From positions 1 to 12,805 of the forward strand of contig CAIKYI010000499.1 in the NCBI GenBank assembly GCA_903831545.1: a stretch of 12,805 nt of DNA. Reading direction: 5' to 3'. The notes beneath the pieces are model-generated. The model worked only from the letters and a program-made list of their open reading frames with translations. It searched no databases and was not told the DNA's origin. Positions 6,032-12,805 of the stretch are shown one piece after another. The stretch comes from an uncultured Methylobacter sp. GTDB lineage: Bacteria > Pseudomonadota > Gammaproteobacteria > Methylococcales > Methylomonadaceae. The translations under genes were made by a program, and so were the position numbers. The first letter of the stretch is position 1. Every line of letters starts with the position of its first letter.

Positions 6032-6499
6032 TTAACGGTCATTAAGATATATGATTATCTTTTTATGAATTAAAATCCTGTCCTGAATCATAGTGCTGTC
6101 TTGCAAGTCTTCCCTTTGAATTTGTTGCATATAACCCTGGATAGCATCTTCTGCTACCCGCGTTAACATTAAAAATTTACAGCCATTTTTTTTGATTTTC
6201 TGTAGCCTGTCCGGGTTTATCATCTGATCGTAACGTATTGCAAACGAAACCGTGTATTCACCGGCCTCAAATAGAATAAGCTTGCATTGTTCAAATGTCG
6301 CACCTGAAACCATCTGATCAAAAAACTCTGTGTACTGATCAAGTACTGAAAAACCGGAAAGACTGAGGTCGTGTATTTTTATATTAAAAGGATCACGGTC
6401 TTTTAGTATAAATTGACAATAACTGGGCTTTGAAACAGGTATTTTTACTCTATAGTACTCCCTGCGTTCCATCCAGAAAATTGTCTTGGGAATAGCCAT
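6032..6499 (-). CDS. ycgR: PilZ domain half of a split YcgR-like protein
   Basis: This 155-residue frame contains the c-di-GMP-binding PilZ motifs: RREYYR (R13-x-x-x-R17) near the N-terminus and DLSLSG (D44-x-S-x-x-G49). In YcgR proteins this RREYFRV-type segment comes right after the N-terminal YcgR domain, which here is encoded by the neighbouring frame at 6519-6812. The ATG at 6499 has no ribosome site at a proper distance (GAAGG is about 16 bases away), arguing against independent translation. Deleting one A from the tract at 6529-6537 continues the upstream frame as NLKKIIHEGDTLFSMAIPK into this one. YcgR binds c-di-GMP and slows flagellar motors in enterobacteria; no flagellar genes are visible here. 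It ends close to the terminator at 5957-6011. Confidence 0.8.
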   Translation of the reverse strand: MAIPKTIFWMERREYYRVKIPVSKPSYCQFILKDRDPFNIKIHDLSLSGFSVLDQYTEFFDQMVSGATFEQCKLILFEAGEYTVSFAIRYDQMINPDRLQKIKKNGCKFLMLTRVAEDAIQGYMQQIQREDLQDSTMIQDRILIHKKIIIYLNDR

Positions 6500-6518
6500 G
6501 CTAAATAAGGTATCACCT

Positions 6519-6812
6519 TCATGGATGATTTTTTTTTAAATTGGTTCCGGTAAATGAAACTTTAATGCCGTTATATTGAGTTTCAAAAATCACTATACTG
6601 GCATCAGCTATTTTTTTATTTATATAATCCTTAGGGCCATAATCTAAAAATATTGTATTGTTTTCTTCATTGATACCCAGTAGTGTGGTGATATAAGAGT
6701 CATTGTTTTCCCCAAAACGAGCGCGTATCAGACACTTACTTTTTAATAATAAAAGTAAGTAACTGATGATGTGTCTTCGATTATGAATTGAGAAAGAGGA
6801 TGCGTCGCTCAT
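6519..6812 (-). CDS. ycgR: YcgR N-terminal domain half of a split YcgR-like protein
   Basis: A 97-residue frame matching the N-terminal YcgR (PilZN) domain by pattern: IISYLLLLLKSKCLIRARFG at the start, a beta-strand pair SYITTLLGINEENNTIFLDYG, and the end strand GIKVSFTGTNL. It closes with four out-of-frame residues (NHP and stop) right after the A9 tract. With one A fewer, the frame joins the PilZ ORF downstream and gives a 259-residue protein, close to the usual size of YcgR (about 245). The start ATG at 6812 has only a weak AAAAGA site. The upstream region is shared with the divergent 6922-7350 gene. As it stands, the domain pair is disconnected: the N-domain alone lacks the c-di-GMP motifs. 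Confidence 0.75.
   Translation of the reverse strand: MSDASSFSIHNRRHIISYLLLLLKSKCLIRARFGENNDSYITTLLGINEENNTIFLDYGPKDYINKKIADASIVIFETQYNGIKVSFTGTNLKKNHP
6529..6537 (-). other. A9 homopolymer at the frame break in the YcgR-like gene
   Basis: Nine T on the plus strand read as A9 on the coding strand, between the codons for Leu (TTA) and Asn of the first frame. Removal of one A (or addition of two) restores a continuous YcgR reading frame. A9 runs are known sites of transcriptional slippage and of slipped-strand mutation, and also of sequencing error. Confidence 0.75.
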
Positions 6813-6850
6813 GTTCTTTTAAATGATATTTAGACCGTTAGTGTAATTTT

Positions 6851-6868
6851 TAATTAGCTGTCTAATTA
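6851..6868. promoter_or_regulatory. Perfect inverted repeat, possible operator
   Basis: TAATTAG (6851-6857), spacer CTGT, CTAATTA (6862-6868). It sits between the divergent ycgR-like gene (start 6812) and the chain-length fragment (start 6922), 39 bases and 54 bases from their starts. Two 7-bp arms with a 4-bp spacer fit a site for a dimeric repressor of the MarR or TetR type; no such regulator gene lies in the window. Confidence 0.4.
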
Positions 6869-6921
6869 GTGGTATGCTTGATTTTTTTATTAATTCTACT
6901 TGGCCAAAGACAAGGCGAACC

Positions 6922-7350
6922 ATGGAAAACCACTCACCTCAAAACGAATTTTTTCCTTATCCTAGCGGTAGTCCATTACCCGACATTAATCAGTCGCACT
7001 GGTTTCGATCGCAAAGATTGATTATTTTTGTCATTGTCTTTTTGGTTGGTGCAACAGCGGGGCTGGCTTACACCTATAGTAGTCCGGCCATTTACAGCAG
7101 CACGGCAACGCTGTTAACTTTAGTGATGACTTCGATAGATCAGGAGGCTACTGTAGCAGATATTCAACATGTTGCTATTCAAAAACAAATTTTACTTGGC
7201 GATGAGGTTGTTTCAGAGACTTTGGTGCGACTGAAATCAGCTGCTGTAAACAATGCCTTGTTTCTGCTTGCTCCCTCCTATATCAGATGTTTACTTGATG
7301 TGGTGCCGGTTAACGAAACCAATTTGGTTGAAGCAAGGGCGGAGGGTTAA
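6922..7350 (+). pseudogene. Truncated Wzz/GumC-type polysaccharide chain-length protein
   Basis: ATG 6922 is preferred (AAGG at 6912-6915, 6 bases upstream) over ATG 6874, which has none; the product is 142 residues. After a Pro-rich cytoplasmic tail comes SHWFRSQRLIIFVIVFLVG, giving a transmembrane helix at about 33-52, then GLAYTYSSPAIYSSTATLLT, the conserved start of the periplasmic domain of Wzz/GumC-like polysaccharide co-polymerases. The frame ends VVPVNETNLVEARAEG and stop, where full-length relatives continue with a further 200-500 residues (coiled coil, second membrane helix, sometimes a tyrosine kinase). Neither other frame continues it after 7350. I infer a 3'-deleted remnant; a short membrane protein with a residual role cannot be excluded. 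No polysaccharide gene cluster surrounds it. Confidence 0.6.
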
Positions 7351-7411
7351 TGTACGCCCGGCTTTGATTGATTAGTATTAGATGACCTTGTATCTTTTGG
7401 GCAGAAATTGC

Positions 7412-8317
7412 CTACGCCAAAATCGCGGTGATGCCGTTTTGCAGATGTGCCAGAGAACCGCCGGCCTGGTAGTTGAAGGTGATTTTTAATAAATTGCCTG
7501 CTTCTGCCTGGAGTGGCTTGGCAAGCGGCAAGATTAAATAATGATTTTGCCACTCGATAATAGAATGGTCAGTTAATGAAATTGACAGGATGTTTTTGGT
7601 AATAAAACGCAGCGCATTAACCTCGCCGTCTTGTTCGAGTTTAAAGATACCTTTCCAGCAGAATTGTTCGGATATTTTTTCAGAATAATCAATGGTGCTG
7701 TAAACCTGAGGTGGGCAAAATTCCAGGGTATCGTTATGTATTCCCCCGGGCTGTTGAAACTGAATGATTGGGGCATGAAAGCCGGTAAACCGCTGGATTT
7801 GTTGCAAGGGTTGGACAGCCATAATGACCGCTTCCGGTATAAATCGTGGTAATGAACCCCCAAAATGCTGGTTATAGCGATCTTTGAAGCTTTTGATTAG
7901 ATGGATTTGTTTTTCGCGTAGCATTCCAGGATGAAGCATTTCGCAAATGACAATATCTACCGGTTCGGGTGGCAAATACTCGAAAGCATCAGCATGTACA
8001 AGCTCAATTTTCTCGCCACCATGATTAAGCTTTAGCAGGCGCCGGGCTTCTCTGATTAGCTCTGGGTTGAGTTCAACGCACCATATTTTGTCGGCTTTGG
8101 CGGCTGCAAACCAGGACAGAACGCCGGTGCCACCGCCTAAATCCAATACCTTGGCGCCCGGAAAAACGGCTTCGTCAATGGCTGCCTTAAAGGCGTTCAT
8201 TCGATAGTCGTCCATTAACATGTGATGATGATATTGCAAGGGAATAAACTGTCCCAGATAACAATCTTCTTCGGGGTGTAGTGTCTGGTTTTTATCGGCA
8301 TTTTCGATTAGGGGCAC
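7412..8317 (-). CDS. PRMT-like SAM-dependent methyltransferase
   Basis: GTG at 8317 is used as start because AAGGA (8330-8326) lies 8 bases upstream. The 301-residue product has the class I SAM core: motif I VLDLGGGTGVL (57-67), acidic post-I VELNP (E82), motif II HADAFE (D110), then DIVICEMLHPGMLREKQ. In the last, E126 and E135 are 9 apart, the spacing of the double-E loop of protein arginine methyltransferases. The N-terminal HHMLMDDYRMNAFKAAI matches the PRMT helix that caps SAM, and the C-terminal half (about 150-301) would be the beta-barrel. The PRMT THW loop appears as I-E-W (254-256), so the usual His is missing. Substrate unknown: protein arginine or another amine. It stands alone, convergent with the truncated chain-length gene and divergent from the nuclease gene. 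Confidence 0.8.
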   Translation of the reverse strand: MPLIENADKNQTLHPEEDCYLGQFIPLQYHHHMLMDDYRMNAFKAAIDEAVFPGAKVLDLGGGTGVLSWFAAAKADKIWCVELNPELIREARRLLKLNHGGEKIELVHADAFEYLPPEPVDIVICEMLHPGMLREKQIHLIKSFKDRYNQHFGGSLPRFIPEAVIMAVQPLQQIQRFTGFHAPIIQFQQPGGIHNDTLEFCPPQVYSTIDYSEKISEQFCWKGIFKLEQDGEVNALRFITKNILSISLTDHSIIEWQNHYLILPLAKPLQAEAGNLLKITFNYQAGGSLAHLQNGITAILA

Positions 8318-8592
8318 GATGCTTATCCTTTAGGTAAAAATAATTGCTTAAAAAGTGATTGCAAACAGTTGGATATTATTGGGTTTTTATCGCCGCATAT
8401 TAACAAATAAACCGAGTGCTGTATAAAAGCTAAATTAATCCTTGGCTTAAACTAGAATTCTATAAAATATAGTTGTTGCTTATCTGCTGTGTCCGGTATC
8501 AAGCGGCCAAGGTAGTTCATTAATAGTTGCAACAAAGGGCTGAGGGAGATGAACAGGTTTGTTGGTTTAACATAGAGGTGTAAAAGCGGATC

Positions 8593-9396
8593 ATGAGATT
8601 TATATTGATTTTATTGTTATGTTTACCCTGCTGGGTTAACGCGGAAGTCTACGAATGGCAGGATGCCGCTGGTAATAAACACTTTACTGATCATCCGGTT
8701 GCAGACGCTAAGATAGTTGACATAAAACCTGGCTATGACTTTTTCAGGGTTAAGACGGTTTACGATGGCGATACAGTGGAGCTGGAAGATGGCCGAAAAA
8801 TCCGCTTTTTGGGTATTAATACCCCTGAGATTCAGCATCGGGATAAACCGGCTGAAGCCGGTGGCGACGAGGCAAAACGCTGGTTGCTGGAGCAACTGAG
8901 TAACAGCAGAGTGCGGCTGGAAATGAGCGCGGAAAAATCAGATAAATACGACAGAACGCTGGCGCACTTGTTCACCGAGAATAAACAGCATCTTAATCTG
9001 CAGTTGGTGGCTGAGGGTTTGGCATGGGTAAATATTTATCCGCCTAACCTGCTTTATGTCGATGAATTGGTTAAGGCCGAGCAGCACGCCGAACTTGCCA
9101 GGTTGGGTATTTGGGGACGACCCGAATATGCGGTTATACCGGTTAGCAGACTTACTGAAGCAGGACGTCCAGGCTGGACGCGGCTGGCAGGAAAGGTGGT
9201 TAATATTCGCACCACCCGTAAATGGGTTTTTCTGGAGTTTTCAGAGTTGTTCGATGCACGCATTGAAAACCAGTGGCTGGAATTGTTTCCTGATATAAAT
9301 AGTTATTTGGGCAAAACCATTGAAGTACGCGGCTGGCTGAACAAGAGCAAAGGCCATTTGTCGATTTTAATACGTCATCCAAGTGCAATTAAATAG
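8593..9396 (+). CDS. Secreted thermonuclease-family protein: DUF4124 + SNase + OB-like C-terminus
   Basis: ATG 8593. Residues 1-17 are a signal peptide (hydrophobic ILILLLCLPCW, cleavage after VNA), so the protein is exported. Residues 18-45 form a short DUF4124 segment (EVYEWQDAAGNKHFTDHP). The SNase domain (about 50-175) has YDGDTVEL (D58, D60, T61), R71 in IRFLGINTPE with E79, and R121 in DKYDRTLAHLF, matching Staphylococcus nuclease D21, T22, R35, E43 and R87; the D40 position is Asn (N76). Such enzymes cut DNA and RNA with Ca2+. Residues about 195-265 (WTRLAGKVVNI, KTIEVRGWLNKSKGHLSI) look like an extra OB-fold-like domain. A GAGG site 12 bases before the ATG is weak in spacing. Likely periplasmic or extracellular nucleic-acid degradation. 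Confidence 0.88.
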   Translation: MRFILILLLCLPCWVNAEVYEWQDAAGNKHFTDHPVADAKIVDIKPGYDFFRVKTVYDGDTVELEDGRKIRFLGINTPEIQHRDKPAEAGGDEAKRWLLEQLSNSRVRLEMSAEKSDKYDRTLAHLFTENKQHLNLQLVAEGLAWVNIYPPNLLYVDELVKAEQHAELARLGIWGRPEYAVIPVSRLTEAGRPGWTRLAGKVVNIRTTRKWVFLEFSELFDARIENQWLELFPDINSYLGKTIEVRGWLNKSKGHLSILIRHPSAIK

Positions 9397-9493
9397 TCAG
9401 CTGCTGAGTTGCGCTGGCCCTTGGTTATTAGCAATCGCAGCATCAAGGTCATTTTTACTTTTTTCAACATTACACGACAACAGGAGATTAGGC

Positions 9494-9973
9494 ATGCGTA
9501 AAACAATGATTAACCAGGCCAGTGAAGATACTTTATCTTTTGAATATAACTACATGGATCTGGAGCAGCTTGCCGAGGTGGAGTTTACCTCGGAGTGTCA
9601 GGAGCATCCTGTGGAGTCTGCCTTGTTGCTGAATGTAGATTCGTCCACCGGATGGAAAGCGGCAAGTAGCGGCGAGCAAACGATCCGTATCGTATTTGAT
9701 CAGGCCTGCACTATTGAGCACATTGTGGTTATGATTGATGAGTTGGAACAGTCGCGCACCCAGGAATTTGTGCTGCTTTACTTACTGGATAACGAAACGG
9801 CTTACAGGGAAATTTTGCGCCAGCAATTTCATTTTAGCCCCCCTGGTACTACACAACAAATTGAGCATTATGAGGTTGGTCTTACTCTGGTAAAAGCGCT
9901 GGAATTAAGAATAATGCCTGATATTTGTGGGGGTGAAGCTCGCGCAACACTTAAACAGTTGCGTCTAGCTTAA
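9494..9973 (+). CDS. Discoidin-like beta-sandwich protein of unknown function
   Basis: ATG 9494 has AGGAG (9482-9486) 7 bases upstream; the longer frame from 9383 would overlap the nuclease gene and lacks a site. The 159-residue product has no signal peptide. From about residue 20 its pattern (AEVEFTSECQEHPVESALL, then a TGWKAASSGEQTIRIVFDQ segment, HIVVMIDE, RTQEFVLLYL, ending ALELRIMPDICGGEARATL) resembles the galactose-binding/discoidin fold seen in XRCC1-N and F5/8-type domains: a short Trp-containing segment, then strands and a terminal strand with Arg. This fold call is by pattern only. Function unknown; binding of a ligand is suspected. It lies 97 bases after the nuclease gene with no visible terminator, so the two may be cotranscribed. 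Confidence 0.6.
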   Translation: MRKTMINQASEDTLSFEYNYMDLEQLAEVEFTSECQEHPVESALLLNVDSSTGWKAASSGEQTIRIVFDQACTIEHIVVMIDELEQSRTQEFVLLYLLDNETAYREILRQQFHFSPPGTTQQIEHYEVGLTLVKALELRIMPDICGGEARATLKQLRLA

Positions 9974-10066
9974 TTGCCGTTTCTAATACTTGGGCCGTAC
10001 AAATTTTTATCCGTGTTAGTGAATAATAAAAATAATAAATAACGTTAGATTTTACTTAAACCAAAA

Positions 10067-10075
10067 GAGGAGAGG
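10067..10075 (+). promoter_or_regulatory. Strong ribosome binding site of the pyrophosphatase gene
   Basis: GAGGAGAGG, with its AGGAG core at 10068-10072, 8 bases before ATG 10081; a second ATG follows directly, so either may be used. Confidence 0.6.
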
Positions 10076-10080
10076 TAATT

Positions 10081-12207
10081 ATGATGTTTCCAACATCTGC
10101 ATCTGTGGTCATAGCATTATTGATGGGTATTGTAGGAGGCGCGTTCGTGATTTGGGAGTTGCGACGCGTTCTTGCCTATGATCAGGGTAATGAAACCATG
10201 CAAGCAATTGCCAAGGCAATTCAAGAAGGATCGGCAGCTTTTTTGTCGCGGGAGTATCGTGTCATCGCAATTTTTGTGGCCATAGTCGCTACGGTTATTT
10301 CTACTTTTTTACATTGGCAGACCGCACTTTGTTTTGTGGTGGGGGCAATTGCGTCGGCCAGTGCCGGTTATTTGGGGATGTATGTTGCGGTTCGCGCCAA
10401 TGTGCGCACAGCGGCAGCAGCCAGTCATAATCTGCATGAAGGTTTAAGTGTTGCTTTTGGCAGCGGCTCGATTATGGGCATGGCGGTGGTCAGTTTCAGT
10501 TTGATCGGCATGACAATTTTGTTTTTGGTGTTTAACGGCAACCCCAATCAATTGACCTATATTACCGGTTTTGGTTTTGGGGCCAGCAGTATTGCACTGT
10601 TTGCAAGGGTTGGCGGTGGTATTTATACCAAAGCCGCTGATGTAGGGGCTGATTTGGTCGGTAAGGTCGAGCAGGGTATTCCTGAAGATGATCCGCGTAA
10701 TCCTGCGGTTATTGCCGATAACGTGGGTGATAACGTGGGTGACGTTGCCGGTATGGGTGCAGATTTATTTGAAAGTTATAGCGGTTCCATTATTGCGGCG
10801 GCAACCCTGGGCGCGGCATTGGGGGCAAAATCTCCGGCTTTTATCGGGCTGCCTTTTCTGGTTGCGGCCGTCGGTATCATTTCTAGTCTTTTCGGGATTT
10901 ATATGGTAACCGGTAAAGAATTAAAACATGCCGCCATTGCCGAGGGTTCCATTGTCGCCAGTATCTCCCGATTTATTGGGCAATACATAATAAAAGTTGA
11001 CGAAAATGCCAGTTTGGAAGACTTGTTGAAAGTGCTGCGTCGTTCGGTTTGGGGAGCTTCTGCGGTCATTTTGGCGCTATCTTTATTTGCCATTTTGGTG
11101 TCAGGCGTCAGTTTTAATTATTGGCTGGTTATTCTGGTTGGCCTGGTGGCGGGTAATGCGATTGCTTATGTGACTGAATATTTTACCGCCTATACCGAAA
11201 AACCCACCCAAGGCATTGCCTACGCGACGCAGACCGGAGCAGCAACCACTATTATCCAGGGCCTGGCTGTTGGCATGATGAGTACCGTATTTCCCGTGTT
11301 GATAGTGTCGGCGGCTATCTTGCTGAGTATTTGGTTGGGCCATAAGGCAGATGGCACAATGGCTGCCGGTCTTTATGCGGTTGCTTTGGCCGGTGTCGGC
11401 ATGCTAAGCACCCTGGGTGTTACCTTGGCGACTGACGCTTATGGACCTGTTGCCGATAATGCGGGCGGTATTGCCGAAATGAGCCACTTGTCTGAAGAAG
11501 TCCGTCAGCGCACTGATGCGCTTGATAGCTTGGGCAATACTACTGCTGCTACCGGCAAGGGCTTTGCGATTGGCTCTGCAATCTTAACAGCATTAGCTTT
11601 ACTGGCCGCTTATGTGGAGGCGGCAAAAATTGAAAATTTGAATATCCTTGGCGCTACTATGTTACCGGGTATTCTGATTGGTGCGATGTTACCTTATCTT
11701 TTTTCCGCGTTAACCATGACGGCTGTGGCTAAAGCGGCTCATCAGATTGTTGTTGAAGTGCGTCGGCAGTTTCGTGAAATTCCCGGCTTGATGGACGGCA
11801 CCGGGAAGCCGGATTACGCGACTTGTGTCGGTATCAGTACCGAAAGTGCTTTGCGTGAAATGATTTTGCCCGGCTCTCTGGCCGTTGTGGTGCCTTTGGT
11901 TGTCGGGCATGTTTTGGGTAAGGAAGCGTTGGCAGGTATGCTGGTTGGTACCATGTCGTCCGGTTTTTTACTGGCGGTGATGATGGCCAACGCTGGCGGT
12001 GCCTGGGACAATGCCAAAAAATGGATAGAAACCGGAGAATACGGCGGTAAAGGCTCCGACTGTCATAAAGCCGCAGTTGTCGGCGATACGGTTGGCGATC
12101 CGTTTAAAGACACCTCTGGCCCGGCTTTAAATATTTTAATCAAGTTAATGACTATCGTCAGTTTGGTCTTTGCCTCTTCATTCGGGTCAGGATGGTTTAA
12201 CTTTTAA
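10081..12207 (+). CDS. hppA: Membrane-bound K+-dependent pyrophosphatase (H+ or Na+ pump)
   Basis: A 708-residue protein with a GAGGAG site (10067-10072) before an ATGATG start. Some 15-16 hydrophobic helices are visible, as in the family. It couples PPi hydrolysis to cation pumping at the inner membrane. Signature [16 protein letters not shown] (181-195) is the PPi-binding motif, and [18 protein letters not shown] (207-224) and [19 protein letters not shown] (666-684) carry the Mg-binding Asp cluster. [10 protein letters not shown] (485-494) has Ala at the position where K+-independent enzymes have Lys (GNTTKA), so the enzyme should need K+. The ion-gate region reads ADLFESYSG with Glu231 at the place of TmPPase Glu246, rather than the plant H+ form in which Glu is one turn further. 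This fits Na+-pumping or Na+-regulated subfamilies but is not decisive. No pump partner genes lie nearby. Confidence 0.97.
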   Translation: MMFPTSASVVIALLMGIVGGAFVIWELRRVLAYDQGNETMQAIAKAIQEGSAAFLSREYRVIAIFVAIVATVISTFLHWQTALCFVVGAIASASAGYLGMYVAVRANVRTAAAASHNLHEGLSVAFGSGSIMGMAVVSFSLIGMTILFLVFNGNPNQLTYITGFGFGASSIALFARVGGGIYTKAADVGADLVGKVEQGIPEDDPRNPAVIADNVGDNVGDVAGMGADLFESYSGSIIAAATLGAALGAKSPAFIGLPFLVAAVGIISSLFGIYMVTGKELKHAAIAEGSIVASISRFIGQYIIKVDENASLEDLLKVLRRSVWGASAVILALSLFAILVSGVSFNYWLVILVGLVAGNAIAYVTEYFTAYTEKPTQGIAYATQTGAATTIIQGLAVGMMSTVFPVLIVSAAILLSIWLGHKADGTMAAGLYAVALAGVGMLSTLGVTLATDAYGPVADNAGGIAEMSHLSEEVRQRTDALDSLGNTTAATGKGFAIGSAILTALALLAAYVEAAKIENLNILGATMLPGILIGAMLPYLFSALTMTAVAKAAHQIVVEVRRQFREIPGLMDGTGKPDYATCVGISTESALREMILPGSLAVVVPLVVGHVLGKEALAGMLVGTMSSGFLLAVMMANAGGAWDNAKKWIETGEYGGKGSDCHKAAVVGDTVGDPFKDTSGPALNILIKLMTIVSLVFASSFGSGWFNF

Positions 12208-12257
12208 TCAAAAGAGCGCGATGGTTTATCTGTGTTCGCAGATGATGACGTAATAAT

Positions 12258-12345
12258 GGAACACGGATCACGCTGATTTAACGGATGCTCGCGGTTGAAA
12301 TGAAAAAACCGTGTAAATCCGTCTAATCCGTCTAATCAGTGTTCT
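12258..12345. repeat. Imperfect stem-loop repeat (possible dispersed intergenic element)
   Basis: GAACAC (12259-12264) pairs with GTGTTC (12339-12344). Inside, TGATT / AATCA, ACGGAT / ATCCGT and GGTT / AACC can also pair, around a loop rich in A. The right half has two tandem 9-mers AATCCGTCT (12316-12324, 12325-12333) followed by AATCAGT. ACACGGAT/ATCCGT/ATCAGTGTTC words of this kind are familiar from dispersed intergenic repeats in many bacterial genomes; from one copy I cannot show dispersal. A small hairpin ATCTG/CAGAT (12228-12243) precedes it. No T-tail, so it is not a plain terminator. Confidence 0.5.
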
Positions 12346-12392
12346 ATTTGGTTATCTGCATTAAATTTTAAAATCCAGGCTATGAGGTTGAT

Positions 12393-12805
12393 ATGTTAAA
12401 ACAACTGATTATTGTGTCGCTGTTTACTGTTTTGTCGGGCTGCGGTTATAACACGCTTCAGTCCAGTGACGAGGATATTAAAGCGACTTGGTCTGAAGTC
12501 CTGAATCAGTATCAGCGTCGCGCCGATTTGGTGCCAAATCTGGTCGGCGTGGTTAAAGGCTACGCCGCTCACGAAAAAGAGGTGTTGACCGAGGTCACTG
12601 AGGCGCGCGCCAAAGTCGGGTCGTTGCAGGCCACGCCGGAATTGGTTAATGATGAGCAGGCATTTCAAAAATTTATTGCTGCGCAGGGAAAAATGACCAG
12701 CGCAATATCGCGGTTACTTTTGGTGGCGGAAAATTACCCCCAATTAAAAGCGGATGGTTTATTTCGTGATTTACAGGCACAGCTGGAAGGCACTGAAAAT
12801 CGTAT
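12393..12805 (+). CDS. lemA: LemA family lipoprotein, 3' part beyond the right edge
   Basis: ATG 12393 follows a GAGG site (12384-12387, 5 bases upstream). The 137 visible residues begin MLKQLIIVSLFTVLSGCGY, a lipoprotein signal with lipobox LSGC (cysteine at 17), so the protein would be lipid-anchored. Next comes the LemA start: IKATWSEVLNQYQRRADLVP, then NLVGVVKGYAAHEKEVLTEV and TEARAKVGS, a long helix pair, followed by AISRLLLVAENYPQLKA and LFRDLQAQLEGTENR, the conserved LemA helices. The usual length is about 190 residues, so roughly 50 are missing at the edge. LemA proteins form a coiled-coil, membrane-attached bundle of unclear role, often encoded beside TPM_phosphatase (YgcG-like) genes, which may follow outside the window. 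Confidence 0.95.
   Translation, partial: MLKQLIIVSLFTVLSGCGYNTLQSSDEDIKATWSEVLNQYQRRADLVPNLVGVVKGYAAHEKEVLTEVTEARAKVGSLQATPELVNDEQAFQKFIAAQGKMTSAISRLLLVAENYPQLKADGLFRDLQAQLEGTENR

Noticed and set aside
7351..7411. Terminator between the two convergent genes
   Set aside because: The only hairpin (GGCA/TGCC near 7400) is 4 bp and has no T-tail on either strand.
8440..8475. TTGGCT...TATAAAAT as promoter for the nuclease gene
   Set aside because: Spacings of 13, 15 or 20 bases are all off the 16-18 optimum; the region is simply AT-rich.
9383..9493. N-terminal extension of the discoidin-like gene containing a hydrophobic stretch (LLAIAASRSFLLF)
   Set aside because: It would overlap the nuclease gene and has no ribosome site, while ATG 9494 has AGGAG at 7 bases.
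12228..12243. ATCTG/CAGAT hairpin as the hppA terminator
   Set aside because: The stem is only 5 bp and no T-run follows it.

Overview
The window reads as a chromosomal segment of a moderately AT-rich gammaproteobacterium. Gene density, Shine-Dalgarno sites and the protein types (LemA lipoprotein, DUF4124-nuclease, membrane pyrophosphatase, YcgR-like PilZ protein, DUF2934 protein) would fit a methanotroph-like member of the Methylococcales, but no marker in the window fixes the taxonomy. No phage, insertion sequence, CRISPR array, rRNA or tRNA was seen. The mixture of intact genes and gene fragments (a heme-oxygenase-like remnant, a truncated polysaccharide chain-length protein, a split YcgR) points to accessory or eroding intervals between stable housekeeping genes.

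Layout. 1-188 (minus): 5'-truncated heme-oxygenase-like fragment leaving the left edge. 258-1367 (plus): GYF_2-like plus AIM24 protein. 1757-4205 (plus): a FixL/FixJ-type two-component pair with overlapping genes. 4206-4753: AT-rich gap with a possible tiny membrane protein on the minus strand and two copies of a 12-bp-core direct repeat just upstream of a promoter. 4754-5737 (plus): DUF2934 small protein, then a standalone M41 (FtsH-type) metalloprotease-like protein without an AAA domain. 5738-6031: a third copy of the repeat element and a strong hairpin terminator, possibly bracketing a small RNA. 6032-6812 (minus): YcgR-like c-di-GMP effector split in two frames at an A9 tract. 6851-6868: perfect inverted repeat in the divergent promoter region. 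6922-7350 (plus): truncated Wzz/GumC-type protein. 7412-8317 (minus): PRMT-like methyltransferase. 8593-9396 (plus): secreted DUF4124-SNase-OB-like nuclease. 9494-9973 (plus): discoidin-like beta-sandwich protein. 10081-12207 (plus): K+-dependent membrane pyrophosphatase. 12258-12345: imperfect stem-loop repeat. 12393-12805 (plus): LemA, cut by the right edge.

How the parts may work together. The most suggestive module is 1757-6011: a soluble PAS histidine kinase with a Cys-rich insertion, its FixJ-type regulator, then a DUF2934/M41-like gene pair behind repeated TCTATA...TACGGATAGTATT elements, one copy of which recurs after the pair in front of a terminator. This resembles a small regulon whose operator might be read by the adjacent regulator; that link is inference. 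The A9 tract in the YcgR-like gene is the second notable point: removing one A joins both ORFs into a 259-residue protein with normal YcgR architecture, so it is a sequencing error, a phase-variable or slippage site, or a fresh pseudogene.
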